Made by a program: the position numbers and the translations under genes. From NCBI GenBank assembly GCA_029559475.1, contig JAKQBN010000047.1, positions 1 through 32,770 on the forward strand: a stretch of 32,770 bases of DNA, written 5' to 3'. Source of the DNA: a bacterium. Its GTDB lineage: Bacteria > UBA4055. Under the pieces are notes generated by a model that saw only the letters and a list, made by a program, of their open reading frames with translations, made no database searches and had not been told where the DNA came from. The first letter of the stretch is position 1; every line of letters begins with the position of its first letter. Positions 1-10,007 of this stretch are shown piece after piece.

Positions 1-2030
1 CCGAAAGGAAGAAGTTTGTCTTCACCGTCAGAAGTGTTTCCGTAGATATCGGTAATAGAAGAAGAGAAATCTGTCAGGATAAAATCGCTTTCTCCTTCGT
101 CAGGTCCGGGATAATCAGAATCGTACCACCAGCACCCGATATCTCCTCTAAGCTCGCCGAACAGTCCGTCCATGCCCACATCCTCACCGTACCAGCCGTC
201 TGATTTAACCGCTCCATTCCTGTTCACAGGCGTGTCGAACATAGGTATGTCATAGACTCTTTCAGCCCATACGACGTTGTATAAAGCATCGTACCATCCT
301 TTTTCGTAAAGATCCGTGTTAAGGCCGTCCTCCGTATCTACTATTCCGTCGTTCGAATAATTAGGATCCTGATCGAGCGACGTGTGAAAGTAGTCATTTG
401 CGATAAAAGCTATTGTGAGCTTCAGGGAGTCCCCGTGGGCGAATCTCCAGACTTTCTTATTAATATAATCTTCAAAAGTTCCGTTTTGATCAAGGTCAAC
501 GGCAATATCTTCAAAAGAATCATATCCTAAAGGTCCGAAAGACAACAGATATCTTTCGTCCATACCGTTCGCTATGTCGTTAAGGCTGCTTATGGGTCCG
601 TCAGCTATCTCACCGCCCTGCTGCTCTCCGTCAGCTATCCATTTCTGCCATTTATCAGCCTGTGCGTACCATGTACCGGCCATATAATCGGGGTCTTCGA
701 AAGTTCCAAGGTAGACGTCTCTTATCTGTGTCTGGTTATAATCGAATTCGTCGTTGGACATTACCATATATTTGCCTTTATCACCTGCAGGATAGCCTTC
801 TGTACGGCCGTTGTACATCTGCTGGTTTGACGCGTTAAAAAGTTCATCGTGGTTAGTGTCGTCGTATCCTTTCTGCTTTGGAGTGAGATCGTACTGCCAG
901 TCAGAGTGCAGACCTGTCTTCCAGTGCGGACCCCAGTCCAGACTTTCGTCATTGCTGTCGCATACATATATGTTGAAAGAATATCTCAGATTGGGATTCG
1001 GATTTCTGAGCACTCGGAGAGAAGCTACTCCTCTCGCACCGGACAATGGGCCGTTGTGAGGCTCGTTTATATCTAATGACGAAGGATCGAAACTTAACGG
1101 ATCCCTGCCATCATTATCCGCCGACCACGCCATGTTAAGATCGACCGTTTTTATCTCGCCTGTTGCAGGATCCACATATCTGTCCCATTTCTGCACAAAA
1201 CCGCACAGATCGTCCATATACCAGCCTTCAGATCTTTCTTTCATCCCGACATCTGAATCTACATAAAAACCCATGAAAAAATCATATATATCTTTATTAT
1301 CTTCGTTCCTGTTATATAATGTAAAATCCGCAATAATGAACTTCCTTGCATAATCATACGACCATGCATAGCTTTTCTGCCTAACCTCGATCCCCAGAGG
1401 TATATGTTCGCGCTGATCATATGTATCGAAGCCTGTATAAACTTTACTGACATATTTATCAGTATAGCAGACATTGAACTGCTCCTCAGCCGTAGCGCGG
1501 GGATCGTAAACGTCCTCGAAAAGACAGCTCAGTTTTCCTTCAATATTGGAAGTTTCATGAATGTGGCCGAGAGTCGCACCTGACAGATCTTCATCGAACT
1601 TAGCAGGCCATAATTCCATAGGCATAGGATCGCCGTTCCAGCCTTCGTATGCCGTAGTTACGAACGGTCCGTCAAAAAGAGCGGCGCTATGGCCTTTTAA
1701 GTCAATGGTGGATGCATGCAAATATCCTCCGAACATCAGCGCACCAAGCCAGATGAACTCAGTACCTGTTCCTCCCGGCATTTCGCCGGATACTGCAGGT
1801 TTGCCGGTGCAGGGATCTTTTAAAAACAGCCAAGGCTCTCCGAAAAAACCCATATTGGAAGTGTTCAGCCAGAACATGCCGGCCCTGTGAACCCGGTATT
1901 CCATCGCCGGTTTTGCTGCCTTTATACTTTCCTGAGCGTATTTGTCAGCATCGTAAAAGGGAGACGGCCTTGAAAAGGCAGAAAAAAACAGAGCGGTCGC
2001 AATAAGAATTATATATTTTTTTGAATTCAT
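1..2030 (-). CDS. Large secreted protein of unknown function (C-terminus cut by window edge)
   Basis: An open frame runs from an ATG at 2030 to the left edge without a stop, giving 676 visible residues. The start has GGAG about 8 bases upstream. Residues 1 to about 20 form a Sec signal peptide (basic MNSKK, then a hydrophobic stretch ending near AFSRP). The mature part is rich in Asp, Gly, Trp and Tyr and has no transmembrane segment. Around residues 225-290 it has the pattern 'ADFTLYN...FYVDSDVG...DDLCGF', which I associate with large extracellular proteins of FCB-group bacteria, often exported by type IX secretion. That link is recollection, and the sorting domain would lie outside the window. 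It follows the rlmD-like gene by 37 bases on the same strand and may be co-transcribed. No enzymatic domain is recognisable. Confidence 0.85.
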   Translation of the reverse strand, partial: MNSKKYIILIATALFFSAFSRPSPFYDADKYAQESIKAAKPAMEYRVHRAGMFWLNTSNMGFFGEPWLFLKDPCTGKPAVSGEMPGGTGTEFIWLGALMFGGYLHASTIDLKGHSAALFDGPFVTTAYEGWNGDPMPMELWPAKFDEDLSGATLGHIHETSNIEGKLSCLFEDVYDPRATAEEQFNVCYTDKYVSKVYTGFDTYDQREHIPLGIEVRQKSYAWSYDYARKFIIADFTLYNRNEDNKDIYDFFMGFYVDSDVGMKERSEGWYMDDLCGFVQKWDRYVDPATGEIKTVDLNMAWSADNDGRDPLSFDPSSLDINEPHNGPLSGARGVASLRVLRNPNPNLRYSFNIYVCDSNDESLDWGPHWKTGLHSDWQYDLTPKQKGYDDTNHDELFNASNQQMYNGRTEGYPAGDKGKYMVMSNDEFDYNQTQIRDVYLGTFEDPDYMAGTWYAQADKWQKWIADGEQQGGEIADGPISSLNDIANGMDERYLLSFGPLGYDSFEDIAVDLDQNGTFEDYINKKVWRFAHGDSLKLTIAFIANDYFHTSLDQDPNYSNDGIVDTEDGLNTDLYEKGWYDALYNVVWAERVYDIPMFDTPVNRNGAVKSDGWYGEDVGMDGLFGELRGDIGCWWYDSDYPGPDEGESDFILTDFSSSITDIYGNTSDGEDKLLPF

Positions 2031-2066
2031 CTAAATGTCTCCGAGAAATATTTCAAGAAGGCTCAT
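2031..2066 (-). CDS. Possible 11-codon leader peptide
   Basis: An ATG at 2066 opens an 11-residue frame (MSLLEIFLGDI). It is preceded by AAGGA at good spacing inside the end of the upstream methyltransferase gene. Its TAG stop directly abuts the ATG of the secreted protein at 2030. The arrangement would allow translational coupling. So short a frame can arise by chance, and there is no independent support. Confidence 0.15.
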   Translation of the reverse strand: MSLLEIFLGDI

Positions 2067-2067
2067 T

Positions 2068-3321
2068 TTATTTCCTTTTTAATATCGCCAGCGACTCAAT
2101 ATGAACGGTGTTCGGGAACATATCATAAGCAGTAATGTTTTCAATATAATAGTTCGTCAGAAGATCAATATCCCTTTTTTGTGTTTCGGGTTCACACGAG
2201 AGGTAGATAAACGTGTGGGCTTTCGAACTGTTAACTGCGCTTATAAGATTGGCACAGATCCCTTTTCTTGGCGGATCAGCAATAATTATGCCGTAGTCAT
2301 CGTTGTCAATTCCGTTTATTATGCCTGAAGCATCAGACACAACAAATTCAGTCAGTTCGTTTTTTTCAATAGACCCGAATGCCGATCCGTTCGATTCTAC
2401 GCAGGTCCTTTTAATTCCCGGATGGTCGGACAGAACACCGCAGCCTGAATACAGGTCGAGAATTTTTTCATCAGGAGATTTTATAATCTCTGCTCTTACA
2501 GCCTTAAGTATTTTATTCAAAGTGTAAATATTAGCCTGAAAAAATGCGGTGGGGAACATTCTGTAGGTCGCGAAATCAGTTTTCAATAGAACTGTTCCTG
2601 TTCCATTTGTATAAACAGGCTCTTTTACAATGACGGAATTTGTACCAGCTGACGCGGAATAAAAAGTAGAGACTATATTCTGGTCGGCATGATAAAGAGC
2701 GTCAAGAATTAATTTGACGGATCTGTTCCCGCTTTTGATAATGAAACCTGCCTGATAACCTTCGCTTCCGCCTCTTATATAAAGCTGTTCTATAGATCCT
2801 TTTTCATCGTATTTCTCGACAAGCTGCCTGACCGTTCTGATAATCGAGTTTATTCCTTCAGGTACTACCCGGCAGCTGTGCGTCCAGTCCGAAATGTCAT
2901 GGCTGTTCTTTTTGTAAGTACCTATCATGAATTTTCCGCTTACTCTTTTTACAGGCAGAACGATCTTGTTCCGGTATCCGAACTGGTTAGAGCCGGATAT
3001 TTCTATCTTCCTGCCAAAAATAGAGGATACCCATTCAGTCTTGAGTTGAAGCTGATAATTATAGTCCGCACATTTTAACTCGCAAGAATCGCAGGATCCG
3101 TTCAGGCATATCGGATCAATTCTGGAGATGCTTCTTTCTTTGACGTTCACTATCTTGCCGAAACTTATATTTTTACCGGCTTTTATGATTTTCACTTCGG
3201 CAATTTCTCCGGCAAGCAGCTTCGGGACGATAACTCTGCAGTTATCAATAACAGCTTCCGCTTCTCCAAAATGATTGACAGATGCAGCAGTGTATTCTAT
3301 TATCCCGTTTTTTTTGAGCAT
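2068..3321 (-). CDS. rlmD: 23S rRNA (uracil-5-)-methyltransferase, RlmD/TrmA family
   Basis: A 417-residue SAM-dependent enzyme predicted to make 5-methyluridine in rRNA or tRNA. An N-terminal TRAM-like beta domain covers about residues 1-62. Cys72, Cys77 and Cys80, plus a later Cys in 'THSCRV', match the 4Fe-4S ligand pattern of RumA/RlmD. The catalytic domain has FFQAN, the SAM motif 'LDLYSGCG', 'ADPPRKG', 'YLSCEP' (catalytic Cys) and the terminal 'MFPNTVHIE'. All hallmark motifs are present, so it should be active. Its ATG shares one base with the TamB stop (TGATG), which indicates translational coupling. The Fe-S cysteines favour RlmD/RlmC over TrmA. Which uracil is modified cannot be read from sequence. 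Confidence 0.85.
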   Translation of the reverse strand: MLKKNGIIEYTAASVNHFGEAEAVIDNCRVIVPKLLAGEIAEVKIIKAGKNISFGKIVNVKERSISRIDPICLNGSCDSCELKCADYNYQLQLKTEWVSSIFGRKIEISGSNQFGYRNKIVLPVKRVSGKFMIGTYKKNSHDISDWTHSCRVVPEGINSIIRTVRQLVEKYDEKGSIEQLYIRGGSEGYQAGFIIKSGNRSVKLILDALYHADQNIVSTFYSASAGTNSVIVKEPVYTNGTGTVLLKTDFATYRMFPTAFFQANIYTLNKILKAVRAEIIKSPDEKILDLYSGCGVLSDHPGIKRTCVESNGSAFGSIEKNELTEFVVSDASGIINGIDNDDYGIIIADPPRKGICANLISAVNSSKAHTFIYLSCEPETQKRDIDLLTNYYIENITAYDMFPNTVHIESLAILKRK

Positions 3322-6300
3322 CAGCGCTTCCTCAGCTTCATATATGCGTTCCTAAGATAGTTGTAGGGTTCTGATATATTCATAAAACGGTATCTATAGG
3401 TAAGCGCCAGATTATATCCGTATTCGTCTTTTATCGAATCGTACTGATACCCTGCGGATGTAAACAGAAAATTACTGAGCCTGTAATCAAGACTCAGGCT
3501 GTTCTTATAGCCGTAATCCCTTTCGGTTATTTCAGTATATTCTTCAGAACCTATGTATTTTGAGTTCCATGTAAGCGCGATATTGTCGGTTATGAATTTT
3601 GAAATGTAGAATTCGCTGCCCACAAAATATTCAGCGTAATTTTCAGGCACTTCAAGCATTCCCAGCTCGTCATTGACAAAATTTCCGCTTATGCTCGGTC
3701 TTATTGATACATGCGCTCCCAAAGCTCTTCCTATGGCTGTTTCTAAAGGGGAAAGGATAGGGCTTAGAAGTCTGGTGTCAACGGCCTCTTCGAACAACTG
3801 CTGCGCAGTTCCCTTTGTATCTATCTCATATATTTTATCATCTCTATCGAACCACGGATTTCCGTAAGCATCCGTCAGGATAACGGAAAGCTCGCTTATT
3901 CTTGCTCCTTCAGAATCAATTATCTGATCATCCTCTTTTGTGACGGCTTTAAGATAAATGTTCTCATATGTAGAAAATCCTGTTGAATCTACCATTGTCT
4001 TGATAGTTGTTACCGCCGAGCCTTTCAGATAAGGATCAGTAAATCCCCGGGCATTCTTCGCTCCGTCGAATCTGACCGAAAAATCATCTACTTTAAAAGA
4101 AAAAGCAGAATAATTACAGGTTCCTTTATTTCCTGTTAACTCTCCGAATATTTCTATCTCTTTAGCTTTATTTACAGGTCCTTTTATAGAAAGCCCCTTG
4201 CTGTTGGGGGAAATTGCTATGTTAACATCGCTTAGATTTCCTTCTATCTGAGAAAAAGATCGGAGGAACCTGTCCCAGATATCCTTTTCCTCTGTGTCGG
4301 TATTGAAAAAATACGTATTATTCGAAGCCGGTATTACTTCCAGATCTAGCCAGAGATCCGAGAAGATATTTGAAGGATTCTCTTTTTCCTCTGATTTCGA
4401 TTCAGACCGAGTCTCGCTTAAGAAAGGATATGTGATCCTGCTGTTCCTCAAATACAGCTTTCCTTCGAGCGCAAAGGCATCACCTTTTTTATAGATCCTG
4501 AATTTATCATCGTTAATTCCGGACAGGACAAAATTCCCGAAATCTTTAGGAAGCATCATGTTGAAAGCATGAAAATCAATTCCTTTATCGCTTGACTTAA
4601 TTGTAATATGGCCGAGATTAAATCCCCCGGGAAGAATAATGTCATTATACTTCGGATCGTTCCTAGAATTTAAGATCTGGAGAGTGCCTTCAGAATATAC
4701 AGATCTCATTTTCAGCCGGAGAATGTCGATGTTCAGAGCTTCATCGACCGTTATAAACGCCCGAACATTTTCAAACCCTTCTGCCGATCCTTTAGGAATA
4801 AATTTTCCGTCATCGATCTCGAGCTCAAGACTCTTAAGTTTAGGTTTTCTGAATTTACCTCCGGCAGTGAATTTGCCCCTGCTTGACGAAGATCCTTTTG
4901 ATATAAGTTTTGTTTTTTTATCAGCGTAACTGATGAAGTCACCCGTGAAATCCCCTGTCAGAAAGATCTCTGAAGCGCTGTCATAGGGGATAAAACCTTC
5001 AGCGTTAAGTTTGAGATAATTACCTACATCGATAAGGAATTTCGTTATTAGAACGCCCGAACTGTCGAGCTCGGATGTGGCGAACTCGAATTTTTTTATA
5101 CTGTCCCCGTTAACAGAACCGTTAATCAGTTCTATAGCAGATTTTTTCAGTTTTAAGTCGTTCAGGTTCCCGGCAAGGTCCGCGTTAAAGTCAAGATCGC
5201 CTGAAAGTTTTACTTTTTTCAGGAAAGGATTAAAATATTCCGCACCGAATTTTCCGTGAGCCGATAATTCTGCTCTTTTAAAATCTCTTACAGTACCCGA
5301 AAGTGTCGCTATTTTTTCCGCACCATCGTAAATTATTACTTTTTCAATTCGGAGCTTTTTGTTCTCAAGATGAACTTCAGCTTCTCCGGAGACAGAAATG
5401 CTGTCACTTTCACTGTCTTCGTAAACGAGCTTATTTTCATTAATATAAAGATCAGCGTAAGGGGCGGAAATATTTCCTTTCAGCATTAAAACTATATCAG
5501 TATTGGATCTGAGGCCTCCTATACCAAAAAAATCGCCAAAATCCATATTCATGTTCTCCAGCCTGCCCGAAATACTTCTGCTTTTAAGATCTATAGCCGC
5601 GCGGCCGGGAATGTGCTTTGAATCAAAATAAACGTTCGAAACAGAAAGAGAATCGCCGGCTTTTTTAATACTGAAATTAATAGGCCGGATGAGTATATTG
5701 CTTTTTGCCGGCGTCCAGTTTACTGTTGAATGAAGCGAATCGTTGCCCAGCTTTATATCGGCGCTCAGGTTGCCGTAAAATAAAGAGTTTTTATCAGCTG
5801 AACCCGTTCTGATTAAAAGATGACCGTGATCTCCCGAGAGTTCATAAAAAAGGCTGTCTTCATTTTCAAAAAGATCACTACCGTAATACAGTCTGTAAAG
5901 ATACATCAGGTCGTTACCTTTCAGCATATACCTTTTCTGTTTTACATCATAAGTTCCTGTCGCGGCATTTATCTTATTTTTTCCGCCGATCGAACAGCCG
6001 GCGATCCCGTTATGAAACGATAAGCCGCAGAATATTTCCGCATTTCTGCCTTTTTCAACTGAACTGAAAGTTGTAATGTTCGCTTTTACCTCCGGGAGGC
6101 TGCCTATAGATCCCGAAGCTATTCCTTCGATAACTCCGGACTGACTTTTTAAATGTTCAGATGCGGCTTCAAAAGACGAAAAGACAGGTCCGGAGCTTTT
6201 AAAATTAAACTCATATTCGGGTTCGGAGGAAAATATACGCTTAATATTTCCCGATGCGGTAATCTCGTTTTCTCTAAATGACATTTCCGCTTTCTCTATA

Positions 6301-7511
6301 GAAACAGATCCAGAACTGTAAGATCCCTCGATGCTTATATCCGAGACAGTATAATCCGAATATGAAATAGAACCTGACTTTAGTTCGAATTTCGCGAGCG
6401 GATCTCTGAACCCTCCTGATACGTGAAGACCGAGAGAGTTATCATCTCCAATATCAATGCTATTCAAAATGGTTTTGTCTATACCGGCCGGAGTTAGCGC
6501 ATTTATGATATCTCTGCCGCCGACATTTTTAATATCAAAGAAAATGTCTCCTTCAGGATCAAGGATATGCAGTATCTTTCCCTGTCCGATGTAGGGAATT
6601 CCGTTAAGTCTGCCTTCGATCTTATTTAAAACGACGGTGCCGTTATAATAAGACATATCGAACCCTGTGTTTGTTAAATACACTTTTTTCCCGAATTCCG
6701 CATCAAGATCGGACAGCTTAAAGTCGCCTGTAAGGTCAATGGTTTTACTGTTTCCGGAGTTAATGTCAAGCTTAGCTCCGCCTGAGTATCTTCCGCTGTT
6801 GATTTTATATAATCCGAAAGGCGATCTGAAGTCCTCAAGTCCTCCGCCGCTGAAATCGAGGTTAATATCGGCCGAGTGAACGTTATTGTCAAGATAGCCT
6901 TTCAATGTAATGTTATCATCAAAGGAATTTATAAATCGTCCGTTCAGCATTAAATTTATCCCGCCCTCATCTGTATAGGCGGCAGAACATTTCATGCCGG
7001 AGATCAAAGGTAGGCGCATTTTTGGAGAATAAATAAGGTTCACGTCAGAAATAGCGATTGATTTTATAAAATCGTATTCTTTAAGAAATACAGATATGTT
7101 CTGAAAATCCTGATAACTGAATTTCCATGGTTTTTCTGTGTCAGCCTTTATTTCGGGATCGATCACAATGTCGCAGCCCCGGATATCAACTGTTTCCGCT
7201 TCAAAAAACCAGCCTTTGAGTTTAATCAGATTTAGAAGAGAGCCTTTAACCGAAAAATCTATATCCAGCCTTTCGATAAGAGCTTTAGTATTAGCTTTCT
7301 GGTAAAGTATATTATTGAGTCTCAGCCTTGTCAGAGAAAGATTCATGCTTTCGATGTCGAATCTGTCGGCCTGCAAAACGGGACCGATCTTTTCCACAAT
7401 GCTTTTACGGATCATCGGGGAAATAACCGCTTTCTGAATAAAATTGTATGCAGCATACAGGATCAGGACTGAAAGAACTGCGTAATAAAATATTCTGTTG
7501 CGGATTTTCAA
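3321..7511 (-). CDS. tamB: TamB/YtfN-like translocation and assembly module protein
   Basis: A 1396-residue protein with one N-terminal membrane anchor (about residues 5-28), followed by over 1000 residues of repetitive alternating beta-strand pattern. That is the signature of AsmA/TamB-type proteins that form a groove across the periplasm for lipid or outer-membrane-protein transport. The C-terminal part (about 1000-1396) fits the TamB DUF490 domain: 'LLSPILSPLETAIGRALGA', then strands ending in aromatic residues such as 'LALTYRYRF'. The start appears to be TTG at 7511 with GGAG upstream. An ATG-free N-terminus is acceptable because the anchor begins at once. The gene lies between prfA and the methyltransferase. 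No TamA-like partner is visible in the window. Confidence 0.8.
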   Translation of the reverse strand: MKIRNRIFYYAVLSVLILYAAYNFIQKAVISPMIRKSIVEKIGPVLQADRFDIESMNLSLTRLRLNNILYQKANTKALIERLDIDFSVKGSLLNLIKLKGWFFEAETVDIRGCDIVIDPEIKADTEKPWKFSYQDFQNISVFLKEYDFIKSIAISDVNLIYSPKMRLPLISGMKCSAAYTDEGGINLMLNGRFINSFDDNITLKGYLDNNVHSADINLDFSGGGLEDFRSPFGLYKINSGRYSGGAKLDINSGNSKTIDLTGDFKLSDLDAEFGKKVYLTNTGFDMSYYNGTVVLNKIEGRLNGIPYIGQGKILHILDPEGDIFFDIKNVGGRDIINALTPAGIDKTILNSIDIGDDNSLGLHVSGGFRDPLAKFELKSGSISYSDYTVSDISIEGSYSSGSVSIEKAEMSFRENEITASGNIKRIFSSEPEYEFNFKSSGPVFSSFEAASEHLKSQSGVIEGIASGSIGSLPEVKANITTFSSVEKGRNAEIFCGLSFHNGIAGCSIGGKNKINAATGTYDVKQKRYMLKGNDLMYLYRLYYGSDLFENEDSLFYELSGDHGHLLIRTGSADKNSLFYGNLSADIKLGNDSLHSTVNWTPAKSNILIRPINFSIKKAGDSLSVSNVYFDSKHIPGRAAIDLKSRSISGRLENMNMDFGDFFGIGGLRSNTDIVLMLKGNISAPYADLYINENKLVYEDSESDSISVSGEAEVHLENKKLRIEKVIIYDGAEKIATLSGTVRDFKRAELSAHGKFGAEYFNPFLKKVKLSGDLDFNADLAGNLNDLKLKKSAIELINGSVNGDSIKKFEFATSELDSSGVLITKFLIDVGNYLKLNAEGFIPYDSASEIFLTGDFTGDFISYADKKTKLISKGSSSSRGKFTAGGKFRKPKLKSLELEIDDGKFIPKGSAEGFENVRAFITVDEALNIDILRLKMRSVYSEGTLQILNSRNDPKYNDIILPGGFNLGHITIKSSDKGIDFHAFNMMLPKDFGNFVLSGINDDKFRIYKKGDAFALEGKLYLRNSRITYPFLSETRSESKSEEKENPSNIFSDLWLDLEVIPASNNTYFFNTDTEEKDIWDRFLRSFSQIEGNLSDVNIAISPNSKGLSIKGPVNKAKEIEIFGELTGNKGTCNYSAFSFKVDDFSVRFDGAKNARGFTDPYLKGSAVTTIKTMVDSTGFSTYENIYLKAVTKEDDQIIDSEGARISELSVILTDAYGNPWFDRDDKIYEIDTKGTAQQLFEEAVDTRLLSPILSPLETAIGRALGAHVSIRPSISGNFVNDELGMLEVPENYAEYFVGSEFYISKFITDNIALTWNSKYIGSEEYTEITERDYGYKNSLSLDYRLSNFLFTSAGYQYDSIKDEYGYNLALTYRYRFMNISEPYNYLRNAYMKLRKR

Positions 7512-7567
7512 GAACCGGCTCCGAAGTTTAGATAGCCTTCAGCTTTTAACCCGGAAGCATCATAAGA

Positions 7568-8632
7568 TCAGACTCCGCTCTTCAGCTTTTCGGCTTTGTC
7601 TTCCAGTATCAAAGCTTCGATAATATCGTTTATATTGCCATCCATTATAGAATCGAGTTTGTAGAGGGTAAGTCCGATCCTGTGATCGGTCATTCTGCCC
7701 TGCGGAAAATTGTAAGTTCTTATCTTAGCACTTCTGTCACCAGAACCCACCTGAAGTTTTCTGGTCTCGGATTCTTTGTCGCGGGCTTTCTGATTTTCCA
7801 TCTCCTGAAGTCTGGAGGCTAATATCTTCATCGCGGAATGCTTGTTTTTGAGCTGAGACCTTTCGTTCTGGCACGTTACGACAAGGCCTGAAGGCAGATG
7901 TGTTATCCTTATAGCGGAATCGGTTTTATTTACATGCTGCCCGCCCGCGCCTGAAGATCTGTATGTATCAATTTTTAAGTCGTTCTGATCTATCTCGATC
8001 TCCTCGAACTCAGTCATCGGGAGAACTGCGACAGATGCGGCCGAAGTGTGAACTCTTCCCTGAGTCTCGGTTTCCGGAACTCTCTGAACTCTGTGGACGC
8101 CTGATTCGAATTTCATTTTTCCGTAAACTTCTTCTCCGGATACTTCAACTATGACTTCCTTTATGACGTTAGGTCCGGTTTCGTTATAATCGACAGTATC
8201 GAACGTCCATCCCATCTTTTCGGCGTATCTCTGATACATTCTGTAAAGTTCACCCGCGAACAACCCGGCTTCGTCCCCTCCGGTTCCGGCCCTTATCTCG
8301 AGATATATATCTTTGTCGTCGTTCGGATCTCTCGGTACAAGCAGAAGCTTAAGGTCTTCGATTATTTTTGTCTGTTCAGGTTCAAGTTCATCTATCTCCG
8401 TCCTGGCCATCTCAGACAGATCTTTGTCGCCTGAAGCGAGGATCTCTTTCGCCTGTTTAATATTGTCGTCGATCTTTAGAAGATCCAAATATTTGTTTAC
8501 TATTGGTTCAAGTTTAGCTCTCTCTTTACCGACGGTTTTCATTTTATCCCTGTCGGTAACTATATCGGGTTCAGACATCATTCCGGTAAGCTGGTCGAAC
8601 CTGTCTTTTATGCTTTTAAGTTTTTCGTACAT
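7568..8632 (-). CDS. prfA: Peptide chain release factor 1 (RF1)
   Basis: A 354-residue class I release factor reading UAA and UAG. The tripeptide discriminator at residues 186-188 is PET (RF1-type PxT, not the SPF of RF2). The GGQ motif that triggers peptide release is at residues 230-232, in 'SGAGGQHVNKTDSA'. Length matches the family. This factor should not compete at UGA, which matters because two genes in this window use UGA as selenocysteine. The competitor there would be RF2, which is not in the window. The start lies one base after the stop of the SsnA-like gene and has no clear Shine-Dalgarno site, so translation is probably coupled. Confidence 0.97.
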   Translation of the reverse strand: MYEKLKSIKDRFDQLTGMMSEPDIVTDRDKMKTVGKERAKLEPIVNKYLDLLKIDDNIKQAKEILASGDKDLSEMARTEIDELEPEQTKIIEDLKLLLVPRDPNDDKDIYLEIRAGTGGDEAGLFAGELYRMYQRYAEKMGWTFDTVDYNETGPNVIKEVIVEVSGEEVYGKMKFESGVHRVQRVPETETQGRVHTSAASVAVLPMTEFEEIEIDQNDLKIDTYRSSGAGGQHVNKTDSAIRITHLPSGLVVTCQNERSQLKNKHSAMKILASRLQEMENQKARDKESETRKLQVGSGDRSAKIRTYNFPQGRMTDHRIGLTLYKLDSIMDGNINDIIEALILEDKAEKLKSGV

Positions 8633-8633
8633 T

Positions 8634-9965
8634 TTATTTCAAGTTCAGTTCTTTAGCGTATTCGATGAATTTGTTGTTGAGTTCTTTTTCGTCAATGCCT
8701 ACAAGCTCGAAGTCTCTCATAACTATGTTGCCGTTGATGATCGATGATGCCGTTCTTGACTGCAGGATGCCGAATATAAGATGGGTGTGCAGATTGTTCT
8801 CAGTGATCTCGTGTTCGGGCAGATAGTCAACGAATATCAGGTCCGCAGCTGAACCGAGTTTGATCTCTCCGATCGATTTGGAAACAAAGCTGTTCGCCAG
8901 TTTATAGTTCGACTTTGTCAGCACATCGCAGATCTCTTTATTGCCTGATGTAAACCCTTTCAACTTCTGTCTTAGAATTCTGTGCGCAAAAGAAGCTTCG
9001 GAAGCTATTGAATGGTAGATCCCGTCCGAACCGAACCCTATAGGAATGTCCTTTTCGATCAGAGTTTCTATCGGCGAGAATTCAAGGCCCTTGTAATAAG
9101 CCGAAGACGGCGTCAGAGCCACTCCGCAGCGGGTCTCTTTGATAATATCCATGTCGGTCTCGTCGATGTAGTTCGTCGCGGCCAGTATTGTTTTCTGAGT
9201 AAGAAGTCCTATGTCATAAAGCCTGTCCAGACAGTATTTTTTATCGTAGTGTTTCACCGAATATTCGTCTTCATCTTCGGTCTCTGAAAGATGGATCACG
9301 GCGCCGGCTTTTGTTCTGTCAACGAACTTCGCTACAGCCCTGAGCAGAGGATCAGATGCTTCGTTCGCGCTGTAAACGCCTATCATTCCCGTAATAAGCG
9401 GATTGTTCTTGTATTCTTCTACGAATTCAGTGTTCATTTTGAACATTTTCTCAGCTTCTTCGGCTCCTGTCCTGTTGCTGATCTCGTAGCCTATCACGCC
9501 TCTCATTGAAAGTTCTTCGAAAGCTTCGGCGATATCGTTAAGAGAATCATCGATGCAGCCCGGGCTTGAATGCAGGTTGAAGATGGTTGTGACGCCCGAT
9601 TTAATCGAGTTTACTATACCTTTGACTGCAGAATAATATATCCCGTCCGAAGACATTCTGTTCGACAAAGGCCACCAGTATTTATTCATAAAATCGCCAT
9701 AGTTCGATTCAGCTTTGATGTTCAAAGGAATGTTCTGAAAAAATCCGCTGTAGAGATGGTTGTGGAAATCAATGTATCCAGGCATAACTATCCTGCCCTT
9801 AGCGTCTATCCTGTTCGTTTCATTCGAGTATTTAGGAAGAATGTCTTTTTCGGGTCCGAAATCCAGAATAGTTCCCCTTCCGATGTAAAGCGCGCCGTTG
9901 CGTATATTCTTAGGTTTTGCTCCGAATGTAAGGATGTTGGCGTTGTGAATTATGAAGTTTTCCAT
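8634..9965 (-). CDS. ssnA: Amidohydrolase of the SsnA / chlorohydrolase family
   Basis: A 443-residue metal-dependent hydrolase of the cytosine-deaminase/ATZ-TRZ type. The N-terminal beta domain ends in 'GYIDFHNHLYSG', where His68 and His70 are the HxH metal ligands. Later come 'FNLHSS', 'VIHLSETEDED' (metal His) and 'GFGSDG' (catalytic Asp). The HNHLYSG motif and overall length resemble SsnA, which in E. coli sits with ygfK, ygfM and xdhD, genes tied to selenium-dependent purine metabolism. No such partners are present here, so the substrate is unknown. A full AGGAGGT ribosome site precedes the ATG. It is the first gene of the block running down to position 1. Confidence 0.8.
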   Translation of the reverse strand: MENFIIHNANILTFGAKPKNIRNGALYIGRGTILDFGPEKDILPKYSNETNRIDAKGRIVMPGYIDFHNHLYSGFFQNIPLNIKAESNYGDFMNKYWWPLSNRMSSDGIYYSAVKGIVNSIKSGVTTIFNLHSSPGCIDDSLNDIAEAFEELSMRGVIGYEISNRTGAEEAEKMFKMNTEFVEEYKNNPLITGMIGVYSANEASDPLLRAVAKFVDRTKAGAVIHLSETEDEDEYSVKHYDKKYCLDRLYDIGLLTQKTILAATNYIDETDMDIIKETRCGVALTPSSAYYKGLEFSPIETLIEKDIPIGFGSDGIYHSIASEASFAHRILRQKLKGFTSGNKEICDVLTKSNYKLANSFVSKSIGEIKLGSAADLIFVDYLPEHEITENNLHTHLIFGILQSRTASSIINGNIVMRDFELVGIDEKELNNKFIEYAKELNLK

Positions 9966-10007
9966 ATAATAATACCTCCTGTATTAAAGAACTGTCAAAA
10001 ATATTAA

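Noticed and set aside
8313-8747. A 144-residue plus-strand frame
   Set aside because: Antisense of prfA and ssnA; the Ser/Leu-rich composition is what the reversed conserved gene produces.
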